Below are positions 25,247 through 33,884 of a DNA stretch of 64,000 nt, piece after piece; the stretch's first letter is position 1, and every line of letters starts with the position of its first letter. Origin of the DNA: Asticcacaulis sp. MM231 (GTDB taxonomy: Bacteria; Pseudomonadota; Alphaproteobacteria; Caulobacterales; Caulobacteraceae). The notes under the pieces were generated by a model. That model searched no databases, was not told the DNA's origin, and saw only the letters and a list, made by a program, of their open reading frames with translations. Location of the stretch: contig NZ_OZ075110.1 of the NCBI RefSeq assembly GCF_964186625.1, positions 310,001 through 374,000 of the forward strand. The letters are read 5' to 3'. The translations under genes and the position numbers were made by a program.

Positions 25247-28192
25247 TTAGAGCTTCAGTTTGAAGCTCAGCAGGATCGAACGACCAAGAGGATCATAGGT
25301 ACCCGTCCAGGTGTTCGGGTTGTTCGAGGTGCCGTCGACGTTCTGCGAATAGGTAATCGGCGGGGTCAGATCGAACAGGTTGTTGACCGACAGGTTGAGC
25401 GTCAGGTTCTGGCGCAGGCGCACCGAGCCGCTCATGTCGATATAGTCATAGTCCGGCAACTTGGTGAAGATGGTATTGGTGTAGCCGCCACCATTGCTAA
25501 CGGCCGGATCCGAGCTGTTGCCGCTAAGCGTCGTGCTGCCGATACGGCGCCAGTTGACCGAGACGGACGACTGATACCACGGCGTTTGCCAAGTGGCGCG
25601 CAGGTTATGACGCCACTTGGGTTGCGGCGCGTAGCAGTTGGGCTGACCGAAATAGCCGGTGCAGTTGACACTGGCCGTGATCGGTGAATCCTGGCCACCG
25701 GTGATCGACAGGGCCGTGGCCATGAAGTTGGTGTCGACGCGGCCATACTTGCCGAGATCGAAATTATAGGCCGCCTGCAAATCAAGGCCGCGATTGTGCA
25801 GACGATAGGTGTTGAGCGTACCGCCTTCGACATAGCCGCCACCGGCTTGCGTGAACGAACCATCGGTGCCGCGGTGGATATATTGGCAGTAATAGTCCAG
25901 GCCGGTGGTCAGGCACTTGCTGTAATTATCGACGGCATCGAGATAGTTGATGTAATCGTTGATCAGGATATCATAGTAATCGACCGAGACCATCAGGCCG
26001 GGCACCTGATGCGGGGTATAGACCAGACCGTAGGTCAGGGTCTCCGCCTCTTCGGGACGCAGGAGCGGATTGCCACCGCCGGCGAAGGTCCAGCACGACC
26101 CAGTTGTACATTCACGCATAGTGCCGTATTGCGCCGCCGTCACACCGGTATTGGCGCATTCAGCAGCCGTGTGCTTTTTCGAGGTACCGCAACCGTCTTC
26201 AAGCGAACCATTGATGCTGAGGGTCTTGCCGCTGAACAGCTCCGAGATGTTCGGGGCACGCTGAGCGTTATTAAAGGTCGCGCGCACCAGCAGGTCCTTG
26301 ATCGGACGGTACTGAAGCTCGAACTTCGAGGTGCCAAGCGCCTTGTCGAGATTGTCATACTTGGACTGACGGAAGGCGGTGTTGAAGTCCAGGCTGTAGA
26401 CAAACGGCTTATCCGAGACGAGCGGAATTTGCAGTTCGCCGTAGAATTCCTTGACGCCGTAGTGGCCCGAAACCGTGCTCGGCCAGCCCTCATACTCCTT
26501 GGTGGCGGCATCGACTTCGTTGCGCAGGGAATCGCGGCGATATTCGAGGCCGGCGGCCAGGGCCACACCGTCCTTGGCCCACGGGCTCTGGACGCCGTAT
26601 TGCGTCAGGTCGCCGTTGATATTGGCGGTGTAGGTCTGCTGCTGCGTGACCGAACCCCACGAATAGTTGCGGTAAGCATAGTCGTAGAACTTCGGATCCA
26701 CCGTGTGGTAGCTGAAGATATTGGCCGGTACACACTTCGGGTCATCGTTGGTGGTGATCGCATCGGCATTGACCAGGCAGGTCGCGGTGCCGTTGACATT
26801 GACGACCTGGATCGCGTTACGGAACGACTGCGGATCAACATTGTTATTGTCCGACAGGGTCGTCTCGACGCGCGAACCGACAAAGCCCACGTCATAGGAC
26901 CAGCCATCGGCGATATCGCCGCGGACGCCAAAGGTGTAGCGATAATCCTGGTTGGTCGCCTTGTTGTCGAGTTCCTTCGAGCCCGGACCGTCCAGCTGAT
27001 AATTGACCGTGGTGGACACGGTGGCGCTAGTGCCGGCGGACGCGCCGCACATGGTCTGGGCCTGAGCCGCCGACAGGTACGGGTTGTTACAGTTCAGATC
27101 GACCGTCTCGGACATGAGGGCTGGATAGAACTGCGACGAGCTTTCGTCCTTCATATAAAGGAAGGTGCCGTGGACCTCGGCGTGCTCGTTGAACTTGTAG
27201 TGACCGAAGATACCGCCGGTGAAGCGATCGTCGGAACGCAGGAAGTTGAACTTTTCGCGAGTATTGATGCCATAGGCGTCGCTGCCCCTGACGAAGGTGT
27301 TGCTGCCATCCATGGCGCCGTAATAAGTCGCTACTTCAGGCGGGCGATCGTTGAAGGTGTAGCGACCATAGGGCGAATAGCTGGTGTTGACCGAACAGAG
27401 CCCTGTCTGCAAAATACGGCAGGACGAATAGTCGCGCTGCGACCAGGTGACGGCGTCCTGATGGCGCTGATCAAGGAAGATGCTGATATTGCCGCGGCCA
27501 TCGGCAAAATTCTTGCCGGCGGCGATATTGATGTCGGTGCGCTGGCCGTCGAAAACATTCTTCTTCGGCAGGTTGATGCTCGGCACATTCTTGATCAGGG
27601 CCTGGATATCGCTGGCGTCGTTGGTGTGCTGATAGCCGCCCACGCTGCCATTGATCTCGATGCCGTTGAATTCCTTGTTGAGCACGAAGTTGACCACGCC
27701 AGCGATGGCGTCGGAACCGTAGGTCGCCGAGGCCCCGCCCGTCAGGACGTCGACGCGCTTAACCAGCGCGGTCGGGACGATGTTGAGGTCGATGGCCTGA
27801 ACCGGCAGCAGGCGCTGACCATCGAGCAGGACGAGCGAGCGCTGCCAGCCGAGGTTACGCAGGTTGATCTTGGCGCGACCATCGGAATCCGAACCGTTGG
27901 TGAACTGCGTCGAGTTGGCGCGGACCTGCGGCAGACGGTTCAGCGCTTCTTCAAGGTTGAGGACGCCCTGATATTCCAGCTCTTTTTTGTCAAGCGTTGT
28001 GATCGGGCTCGTCGAGGTCAGGTTCGGACGGCGGATGCGCGTGCCGGTCACCACAACCACTTCGGGCTTGTCCTGAGCGCCGCTGTCCGCCGGTGCGGCG
28101 TCCTGCGCGAATGCTTGCGACGTAAACATGGCGCATGCGGCCATCGAGGTCATAAGACCAATTTTAAAATAGGATCTGTTCATTACGGACAT
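25247..28192 (-). CDS. TonB-dependent outer-membrane receptor (glycan uptake, paralogue 1)
   Basis: The 981-residue precursor has a signal peptide ending AFA (about residue 29). A TonB-box/plug start follows (EVVVVTGTRIRRPNLTSTSP, about 44-63), then a plug with GGASATYGSDAIAGVVNFVL and a long beta-barrel ending in SFKLKL, whose last residue is an aliphatic Leu. There is no SusD-like partner, so the system is of the CUT type (carbohydrate uptake through a TonB transporter). The start at 28192 has GGGGAG nine bases upstream. It is closely similar over its whole length to the next receptor gene but lacks its STN domain. With the PNGase gene downstream it should import released N-glycan or glycopeptide fragments; the ligand is inferred from context. 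Confidence 0.93.
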   Translation of the reverse strand: MSVMNRSYFKIGLMTSMAACAMFTSQAFAQDAAPADSGAQDKPEVVVVTGTRIRRPNLTSTSPITTLDKKELEYQGVLNLEEALNRLPQVRANSTQFTNGSDSDGRAKINLRNLGWQRSLVLLDGQRLLPVQAIDLNIVPTALVKRVDVLTGGASATYGSDAIAGVVNFVLNKEFNGIEINGSVGGYQHTNDASDIQALIKNVPSINLPKKNVFDGQRTDINIAAGKNFADGRGNISIFLDQRHQDAVTWSQRDYSSCRILQTGLCSVNTSYSPYGRYTFNDRPPEVATYYGAMDGSNTFVRGSDAYGINTREKFNFLRSDDRFTGGIFGHYKFNEHAEVHGTFLYMKDESSSQFYPALMSETVDLNCNNPYLSAAQAQTMCGASAGTSATVSTTVNYQLDGPGSKELDNKATNQDYRYTFGVRGDIADGWSYDVGFVGSRVETTLSDNNNVDPQSFRNAIQVVNVNGTATCLVNADAITTNDDPKCVPANIFSYHTVDPKFYDYAYRNYSWGSVTQQQTYTANINGDLTQYGVQSPWAKDGVALAAGLEYRRDSLRNEVDAATKEYEGWPSTVSGHYGVKEFYGELQIPLVSDKPFVYSLDFNTAFRQSKYDNLDKALGTSKFELQYRPIKDLLVRATFNNAQRAPNISELFSGKTLSINGSLEDGCGTSKKHTAAECANTGVTAAQYGTMRECTTGSCWTFAGGGNPLLRPEEAETLTYGLVYTPHQVPGLMVSVDYYDILINDYINYLDAVDNYSKCLTTGLDYYCQYIHRGTDGSFTQAGGGYVEGGTLNTYRLHNRGLDLQAAYNFDLGKYGRVDTNFMATALSITGGQDSPITASVNCTGYFGQPNCYAPQPKWRHNLRATWQTPWYQSSVSVNWRRIGSTTLSGNSSDPAVSNGGGYTNTIFTKLPDYDYIDMSGSVRLRQNLTLNLSVNNLFDLTPPITYSQNVDGTSNNPNTWTGTYDPLGRSILLSFKLKL

Positions 28193-28358
28193 CTGTTGTA
28201 ACTCCCCAGGCCCGGGCCAATCCCCGCCTTCACTAGAGACAACGGATGGCCGAAAGTTTTCCTTGGTGCGAAAACGACTTTTTTGTCATCGAACCGTCAA
28301 AAATATGCCTTATGATATTATTTGTGACAATTTTATCGCGCTGCAACACGCTAAAAAC

Positions 28359-28370
28359 TTGTCATACCCT
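28359..28370. promoter_or_regulatory. weak copy of the locus operator motif
   Basis: TTGTCATACCCT resembles the motif TTGTYATGACMA found elsewhere in the locus but differs in the centre. It lies in the 178-base gap upstream of the receptor gene starting at 28192. Confidence 0.2.
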
Positions 28371-31300
28371 TTAAAGCTTGAGATCGAAGCTCAGCATAAC
28401 GGCGCGGCCCAGCGCGTCGTAGGTGCCCGCCCAGGTGTTGGGATTGTTGGTCGTGCCGTCGACATTGGTCGAGGGCGTAATCGGCGGCGTCAGGTCGAAC
28501 AGATTGTTGACCGAAAGATGGACTCTCAGATCGCGGCGCAGCCGAAGACCCGCAGACATATCCATATAATTGTAGGTCGGCACCTTGGCGAAGACCGTCG
28601 ACCGTGCCACGCCGCCATTGACCGCCGGATCATCGCTGTTACCGGCATAGGCCGTGGCGCCGATGTGACGCCAGTTCAGCGACAGCGCCGCCTGACGCCA
28701 CGGCGTCTGCCACGTCAGCCGGGCATTATGCCGCCATTTTGGCTGCGGCGCGTAGCAGTAGGGGCTACCGAAATAGCCGGCGCAATTGACGCGGATCTCC
28801 GAAACCGAGTGCTCAAACGAGGTCGTGCCCTGCCAGGTGCCGATCAGACTGATGTCGGCGCGACCGAAGCGGCCGAGCCCCCGGGTATAGGCGGCCTGAA
28901 CGTCAAGGCCGCTGTTATAAAGCCGGTAGGTGTTCTGCGTGGCGCCACCGACATAACCCTTCCCGCTTAACGCACCCGTCAGCGGATCACGGTGCACAAA
29001 TCCGCAGTAATAGCTGAGACCCGTGGTCAGGCAGGCGTTGAAAGCCGAAACAGGATCGATATAGCCGATAAAATCGGAGACCACGATCCGGTAATAATCG
29101 ACCGAAAGCATGGCGCCCGCTTTTGGCGTCCACACAAGGCCGTAGGTCAGGGTCTGCGCCTTTTCAGGCCTGACCAGAGGATTGCCGCCCCCGCCATAGG
29201 TCCGGCAGGCGTCTGCGCAGTCGGTAACATGGCCATATTGCGCCACTGTTACGCCCGTATAGGCGCATTGGGCCGCGGTCGCCGCGGGGGCCGCCCCGGC
29301 GCAAGGATCGCTGAGGGCGCCATTGATGCTAAAGTAGGAGGATGCGTAGAGTTCGGAGATATTGGGCGCGCGGGTGGCGTTGTTGAGCGTGGCGCGCAAC
29401 AGAAGACTCTTCACCGGCCTGTACTGGATCTCGTAGCGGCTGGTGGGCAGGACGTCCGCCTGATTGTCATAGCGCGACACACGATAGGCCCCATTAAGCT
29501 CCAGCGCGTAAATAAAGGGGCGTCTCGACACCAGCGGCACCTGGAGCTCGCCATAGGCTTCGGCGACGCCATAATGACCGGCCACCGTGCTAAGCCAGCC
29601 CTCATAGTCACGTGTCGCCTGGTCCAATTCATGGCGCAGGGAATCGCGCCTGTATTCCACACCAAAGGCTGTGGCGACGCCTTTGTCAGCCCAGGGGCTT
29701 TGCAGGCCGTAAGATGTCAGGTCACCGGAGAGCGCAGCGGTATAGACCTGCTGCTGAGTCACCGAGGCCCATCTGTAGTGACTATAGGCATAGTCGTAAA
29801 AGGCGGGATCTATGGTATGGTAACCGAAAATATTGGCGGGTACGCAATCGGGGTCGAGACCGCTCACCTTCGCCAGGCATGTGGGTGTGCCCGCCACATC
29901 GACAACCTGCAGAGAGCGGGCGAATTTGGTCAGGTCGACCTCGTTATTGTCCGAAAGCGAGGTGTAGACCCGCGAACCGACAAAGCCGAGATCATAGTGC
30001 CAGACATCGGCAAAATCTCCTTTGACCCCGAGCGTTATGCGGTAATCCTTGTTGATCGCGCGGTTGTCGAGGGGCCGGCTTCCGAGGCCATTGAGCTGGT
30101 AGGCGACATCGGTCGCCACCGTGGCGCGGGTGCCCGCATAGGCACCACACAGACTCTGCGCCTGTGACGTCGACATATAGGGATTGTCGCAGTTGAGATC
30201 GACCGTCTGGCGCACCAGTGCCGGATAGAACAGACTGCGCGTGCGATCGTCGATGCCAAGCCAACTGGCGTACCCCTCCAGCGTTTCGGACCAGCGATAG
30301 CGCGCAAACAGTCCGGCACTGAGGCGCTGATCGGGGCGCTGAAAGCCAAAGCCCTGGCGCGTGCTATAGGCGTAGTCGGCGCTTTCACTGCCGGGCGTAA
30401 ACACACCGCCGCCATCCTTGGCGCCATAATAGACCGCGCCAGTCATGGGGCCGCCCGTCACAGCGAAGCGGCCGTATTCGGAATAGATCGTGTTGACCAC
30501 GCAATCCATCCGACCGTTGCTCTCGATGAGGCGGCAAGCGGAAAAATCACGATCTCCCCAGGTGATCGCCTGCTGGTCCCGGCGTCCGAAAAACACACTG
30601 ATATGGCCCCTGCCCTGATCGAAACTCTTGCCGCCCGCCAGACTGATATCACTGCGAAAGCCGTCAAAAACCTGGGTCTTTGGCAGGGTGATCGCCGGAT
30701 AGGCCGCCGCCACCGCGCGAATGTCGCTGGCGTCATTGGTGTGCTGGAAGCCGCCATAACTGCCGGTCAGAGCCAGACCTTCAAAGTCTGTGTCGAGCAC
30801 GAGATTGACGACGCCGGCCACCGCATCGGAACCATAGGTCGCCGAGGCGCCGCCGGTCAGCACATCGATGCGGCGCACCAGCGCCTTAGGCACCAGATTG
30901 AGATCGATCGCCTCAACCGGCAACAGCCTCTGGCCATCGAGCAGCACAAGCGTGCGCTGCCAGCCGAGATTGCGCAGATTGACCTTGGCGCGTCCGTCAG
31001 TATCGGAGGCATTGGCGAACTGGGTCGAATCCGCCCGCGCCTGCGGCAGGCGGTTCAGGGCTTCTTCGAGATTGAACACACCCTGATCATCAAGCTCCTG
31101 CCGATTGAGGCTGACAACCGGGCTCGCCGAAGTCAGGTTGGGGCGGCGGATGCGGGTGCCCGTGACGATGACCTCCTGTGGCGGCGCGGGGTCAGACGCA
31201 ATGTCCGGTTCGCGCCGCTTCGGCAAGGCGGTCGACGCTTTTTTCGGCGGCGCCGCCACCACAAGACTATAGACGCCCGGACGAATCTGAACCGCGCGCA

Positions 31301-31571
31301 GGTCGCTGCCCCACAACATCAAACGCAGCGCCTTATCCACCTCATAGCGCCCCTGGACGGCGCGCAGGCGCCGTCCGCGCGCCGCCTCTTCGGAGATCAA
31401 AACCTGTACATGCGCCTGGCGCCCGAAAGCCGCCGCACCCGTGGCCGCCGCTTGCGCCGGAACGTCAAAGTCGAGCGACGTTGCGGGTTTTTGAGCCAGC
31501 GCGATCACAGGCCATGCCAAAAGCACCACCACAAGCCCTATCACCCCGAACCTGACGCGTGGCCACCTCAA
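28371..31571 (-). CDS. TonB-dependent transducer with STN domain (paralogue 2)
   Basis: The protein of about 1,060 residues has a signal peptide (VVVLLAWPVIALA), then an STN (secretin/TonB N-terminal) domain at about 30-110 (DFDVPAQAAATGAAAFGRQA, ...VQGRYEVDKALRLML). A linker, the plug (EVIVTGTRIRRPNLTSASPV), and a barrel ending MLSFDLKL follow. STN domains contact a FecR-type anti-sigma factor in the periplasm, and fecR/fecI-type genes lie immediately upstream. It should therefore both import and sense its ligand. The start is uncertain: TTG 31571 has a poorly spaced GGAAGG, and GTG 31544 is an alternative with AGG six bases before it. It is very similar to the receptor at 25247-28192 apart from the STN domain. 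Confidence 0.92.
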   Translation of the reverse strand: MRWPRVRFGVIGLVVVLLAWPVIALAQKPATSLDFDVPAQAAATGAAAFGRQAHVQVLISEEAARGRRLRAVQGRYEVDKALRLMLWGSDLRAVQIRPGVYSLVVAAPPKKASTALPKRREPDIASDPAPPQEVIVTGTRIRRPNLTSASPVVSLNRQELDDQGVFNLEEALNRLPQARADSTQFANASDTDGRAKVNLRNLGWQRTLVLLDGQRLLPVEAIDLNLVPKALVRRIDVLTGGASATYGSDAVAGVVNLVLDTDFEGLALTGSYGGFQHTNDASDIRAVAAAYPAITLPKTQVFDGFRSDISLAGGKSFDQGRGHISVFFGRRDQQAITWGDRDFSACRLIESNGRMDCVVNTIYSEYGRFAVTGGPMTGAVYYGAKDGGGVFTPGSESADYAYSTRQGFGFQRPDQRLSAGLFARYRWSETLEGYASWLGIDDRTRSLFYPALVRQTVDLNCDNPYMSTSQAQSLCGAYAGTRATVATDVAYQLNGLGSRPLDNRAINKDYRITLGVKGDFADVWHYDLGFVGSRVYTSLSDNNEVDLTKFARSLQVVDVAGTPTCLAKVSGLDPDCVPANIFGYHTIDPAFYDYAYSHYRWASVTQQQVYTAALSGDLTSYGLQSPWADKGVATAFGVEYRRDSLRHELDQATRDYEGWLSTVAGHYGVAEAYGELQVPLVSRRPFIYALELNGAYRVSRYDNQADVLPTSRYEIQYRPVKSLLLRATLNNATRAPNISELYASSYFSINGALSDPCAGAAPAATAAQCAYTGVTVAQYGHVTDCADACRTYGGGGNPLVRPEKAQTLTYGLVWTPKAGAMLSVDYYRIVVSDFIGYIDPVSAFNACLTTGLSYYCGFVHRDPLTGALSGKGYVGGATQNTYRLYNSGLDVQAAYTRGLGRFGRADISLIGTWQGTTSFEHSVSEIRVNCAGYFGSPYCYAPQPKWRHNARLTWQTPWRQAALSLNWRHIGATAYAGNSDDPAVNGGVARSTVFAKVPTYNYMDMSAGLRLRRDLRVHLSVNNLFDLTPPITPSTNVDGTTNNPNTWAGTYDALGRAVMLSFDLKL

Positions 31572-31593
31572 TGCCTTCCCCCGCCCTCCACAG

Positions 31594-32568
31594 TCAAGAC
31601 GACAAGGCCGTACGGCGGCCTATGTCAATGCGATCGGACTGCACCGAAACAGGCGTTCCCAAACTGACTTCGACCGCCCTGGCGAAAGCTTCGGGATCGT
31701 TGGCATGGAAAACACCATAAAGCTTTCGGGTCGATAGGGCACGATCGGCTATAACCAGCTGGCGCTGATTGTGACGATTGAACTGGCTGACGGCATAGGC
31801 CAGCGTGTCGCCCGCCAGGTCGATATTGCCCTCGCGCCACGCCAGTTTACGGTCAACGTCCTCAAGGCCAGGCGCCTGCACGGAGATCACACCCGAGGTC
31901 GTCTCTGCCACTTCGCCGGCGGATACCGACACCGGAGCAAGACCGCGCAAAGAGGCGCTCACAACCCCCTCGCTGACCAGAACCTCTGCGCCGCCCTCAA
32001 GGCGACGAACGGAAAAAGCCGTACCCGATGCCTGCAGCCTCAGCGCGCCGGCCTCAACGACAAACGGGCGGTCCTTGTCAGGCGCAACCTGAAACCACGC
32101 CTCCCCGGACTCAAGCCGGATGCGCCGCTGCGCTGATCGCATCGAAACGGAAATCCGCGAGTTCGTATTGACCGCGACCACCGAGCCCTCGCCCAGCGGA
32201 ATCTTGCGGATTTCGCCGACAACCGTGGCATAGCTGGCGTCGGGTCGGCCAAGCGCCCAGACACCAGCGCCCGCCGCGACCACCAACCCCAACCCGCCCA
32301 ACAATACCTGACGCCGATGGGGCGGCTTGGCGGCAGCACGGATCACAGCCGGGTGCGGAGCCTCTTCCTCACGCGCCGGCCAGGGCATCTGGTCAAGCAT
32401 CGCCCAGGCGGCTTCGGCCTGCAAAAACGCGCCGCGCCGCCGGTTGTCGTCTTTCATCCACGCTTCAAGATCGGCCTTCAGCTTCGCATCATTCGGAGAA
32501 CGGTCGAGGCGTAAAACCCATGAAGCCGCAGCGGCCTCAATGTCGGCTGCGGTTTCGATATCTGTCAT
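31594..32568 (-). CDS. FecR-type anti-sigma factor
   Basis: The 324-residue membrane protein has a cytosolic N-terminal FecR domain (ASWVLRLDRSPNDAKLKADL, then RRRGAFLQAEAAW) and one transmembrane helix near 88-110 (VLLGGLGLVVAAGAGVWALG). The periplasmic FecR domain reads TVVGEIRKIPLGEGSVVAVN and ESGEAWFQVAPDKDRPFVVE. It should hold the adjacent ECF sigma factor inactive until the STN receptor reports ligand. It overlaps the sigma gene by 32 bases and precedes the receptor gene by about 22, so the three form one operon. Confidence 0.93.
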   Translation of the reverse strand: MTDIETAADIEAAAASWVLRLDRSPNDAKLKADLEAWMKDDNRRRGAFLQAEAAWAMLDQMPWPAREEEAPHPAVIRAAAKPPHRRQVLLGGLGLVVAAGAGVWALGRPDASYATVVGEIRKIPLGEGSVVAVNTNSRISVSMRSAQRRIRLESGEAWFQVAPDKDRPFVVEAGALRLQASGTAFSVRRLEGGAEVLVSEGVVSASLRGLAPVSVSAGEVAETTSGVISVQAPGLEDVDRKLAWREGNIDLAGDTLAYAVSQFNRHNQRQLVIADRALSTRKLYGVFHANDPEAFARAVEVSLGTPVSVQSDRIDIGRRTALSS

Positions 32569-33121
32569 TCTTCACCTGTAACCAGTCCGGGCTTTCCGCA
32601 CCGGTATCATCTCTCAGGGCCTGCAGGATAAGCCGCATGCCCTTTACACCTTCATTTTCGACCGCGCTCTCGGAAATATTGAGCTGTTGCGCGATATGTT
32701 TCTGCGACATGCCATGCACCTTGCGCAGCTCAAACACCCGACGGCAGCGCGCTGGTAAGCCACGGATGACGCGGGCCACCGCTTCCCACTCACGCCGCGC
32801 CGAAATAATGCGCTCCGGCGACGGATCGTCGGACGTCATGTCCAGGCTGTCCATTTCAGCCAGCCCCTCAAAGCGGATCACCTTGGCGCGCCGGCGCTTG
32901 TCGTTGAGCAGGTTGCGGGCGGTCAGAAAAAAATATCGGTCGGGACAGACGATATGGTCAATCCGTTCGAGACCAGCCAGATTACAGTAGGCCTCCTGGA
33001 TCAGATCGTCGATCTCGTCCTGATCGACCTTGAGGCGTCGCAGCCAGGCGCGCACAGATCTCTCATGCGGCATGATCTCAGCCGCAATCCAGTTCACGAT
33101 CCTTTTGCGATCCATAGCCAT
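32537..33121 (-). CDS. FecI-like ECF sigma factor
   Basis: The 194-residue sigma-70 family protein has region 2 (DEIDDLIQEAYCNL and FFLTARNLLNDKRRR) and region 4 (LPARCRRVFELRKVHGMSQK, IAQQLNISESAVE), the ECF layout. It is the first gene of a sigma / anti-sigma / STN-receptor operon and should drive glycan-induced transcription, probably of its own receptor. Start 33121 or 33115 (MDRKRIV); neither has a strong ribosome site. A copy of the recurrent operator motif lies about 120 bases upstream at 33244. Confidence 0.92.
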   Translation of the reverse strand: MAMDRKRIVNWIAAEIMPHERSVRAWLRRLKVDQDEIDDLIQEAYCNLAGLERIDHIVCPDRYFFLTARNLLNDKRRRAKVIRFEGLAEMDSLDMTSDDPSPERIISARREWEAVARVIRGLPARCRRVFELRKVHGMSQKHIAQQLNISESAVENEGVKGMRLILQALRDDTGAESPDWLQVKNDRYRNRSRH

Positions 33122-33884
33122 TCAGCTAGCCGGTCCCATGCCATGTGAAAATTGAGGGCGGCGCACGCTCTGGGAGCACCCGTTATCCCTTAAGCTGGCA
33201 GAGTTAGAGCAAACGCCCGCCAAGTCAACACGCTGTCATCCATTTGTTATGACATTTGCCCATCGCGAACGATGCCAACGGCATCCAATATCGAGATGAA
33301 AGCACGAAGAGAGGGCAGGATCGGACATGAGGCGAAAAGATCAGATCTCTTATAGGGACAAACGCCGCGCAGACGTCAGGCGCCTTCTGAAGCCTGCGGA
33401 ACTGAAGTCAGTAGATCTGAGAAGTGATGCCGTTTTTAGTGAAACTCCGAAAAGCTGATGTCCAAGTGCACACCCTCTTCTCTGCCCAAGAGCACGGCAC
33501 ATTGTGGCCAATATATTTCACCCATGTTATATTGTATATGGCTTTATATTGGCATAAAAATTGCGGCAATCCTATATCTATAAAGACATAATAGATATGT
33601 ATACTAAGAAAAAGACTGAAATATATATGTCATTGACGTAATAACTTGCGATAATTATCTCACTACATGACGCGGAACGTCGTTACATGAGCGAAGGTTG
33701 TAGCCGACACTACAGCTTCGGCTCTATAAGCCAAATTGAAATAGTTATTGCTTCCGAAGCGCCATGCGCCCGTCCACGCTGTCAGACGTGAGGCGCATGC
33801 GGACCCGGGAAATAAACTGGATCAAAACTTATAAACACAGGCGTCGCTGAAAAGCCCCTACCTGTAAACAAGACTGGGAGAGAC
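33122..33884. other. 763-base divergent control region
   Basis: This region separates the leftward sigma-factor operon from the rightward TonB receptor at 33885. It contains an operator-like motif at 33244-33255 and a markedly AT-rich block (about 33500-33660) expected for a promoter. A possible tiny frame of 43 codons lies at 33327-33458, starting ATG with AGGA six bases upstream and Arg/Lys-rich in content. I do not count that frame as a gene. No RNA gene was recognised. Confidence 0.45.
33244..33255. promoter_or_regulatory. operator-like motif TTGTTATGACAT upstream of the sigma-factor operon
   Basis: It matches the recurrent 12-base motif TTGTYATGACMA at eleven positions. A facing half GTCAT lies ten bases to the left. 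Candidate site for one of the GntR/UTRA regulators at 39173 or 40012. Confidence 0.35.

Noticed and set aside
25796..28201. 801-codon open frame on the plus strand opposite the TonB receptor
   Set aside because: It is the mirror of a well-conserved receptor gene, rich in Ile/Val/Asp/Gly/Arg as expected from antisense of GC-rich coding DNA, with no domain or leader.
33327..33458. 43-codon frame with AGGA before its ATG
   Set aside because: Too short to judge, lies inside a promoter region, and has no recognisable features. Mentioned in the intergenic entry.
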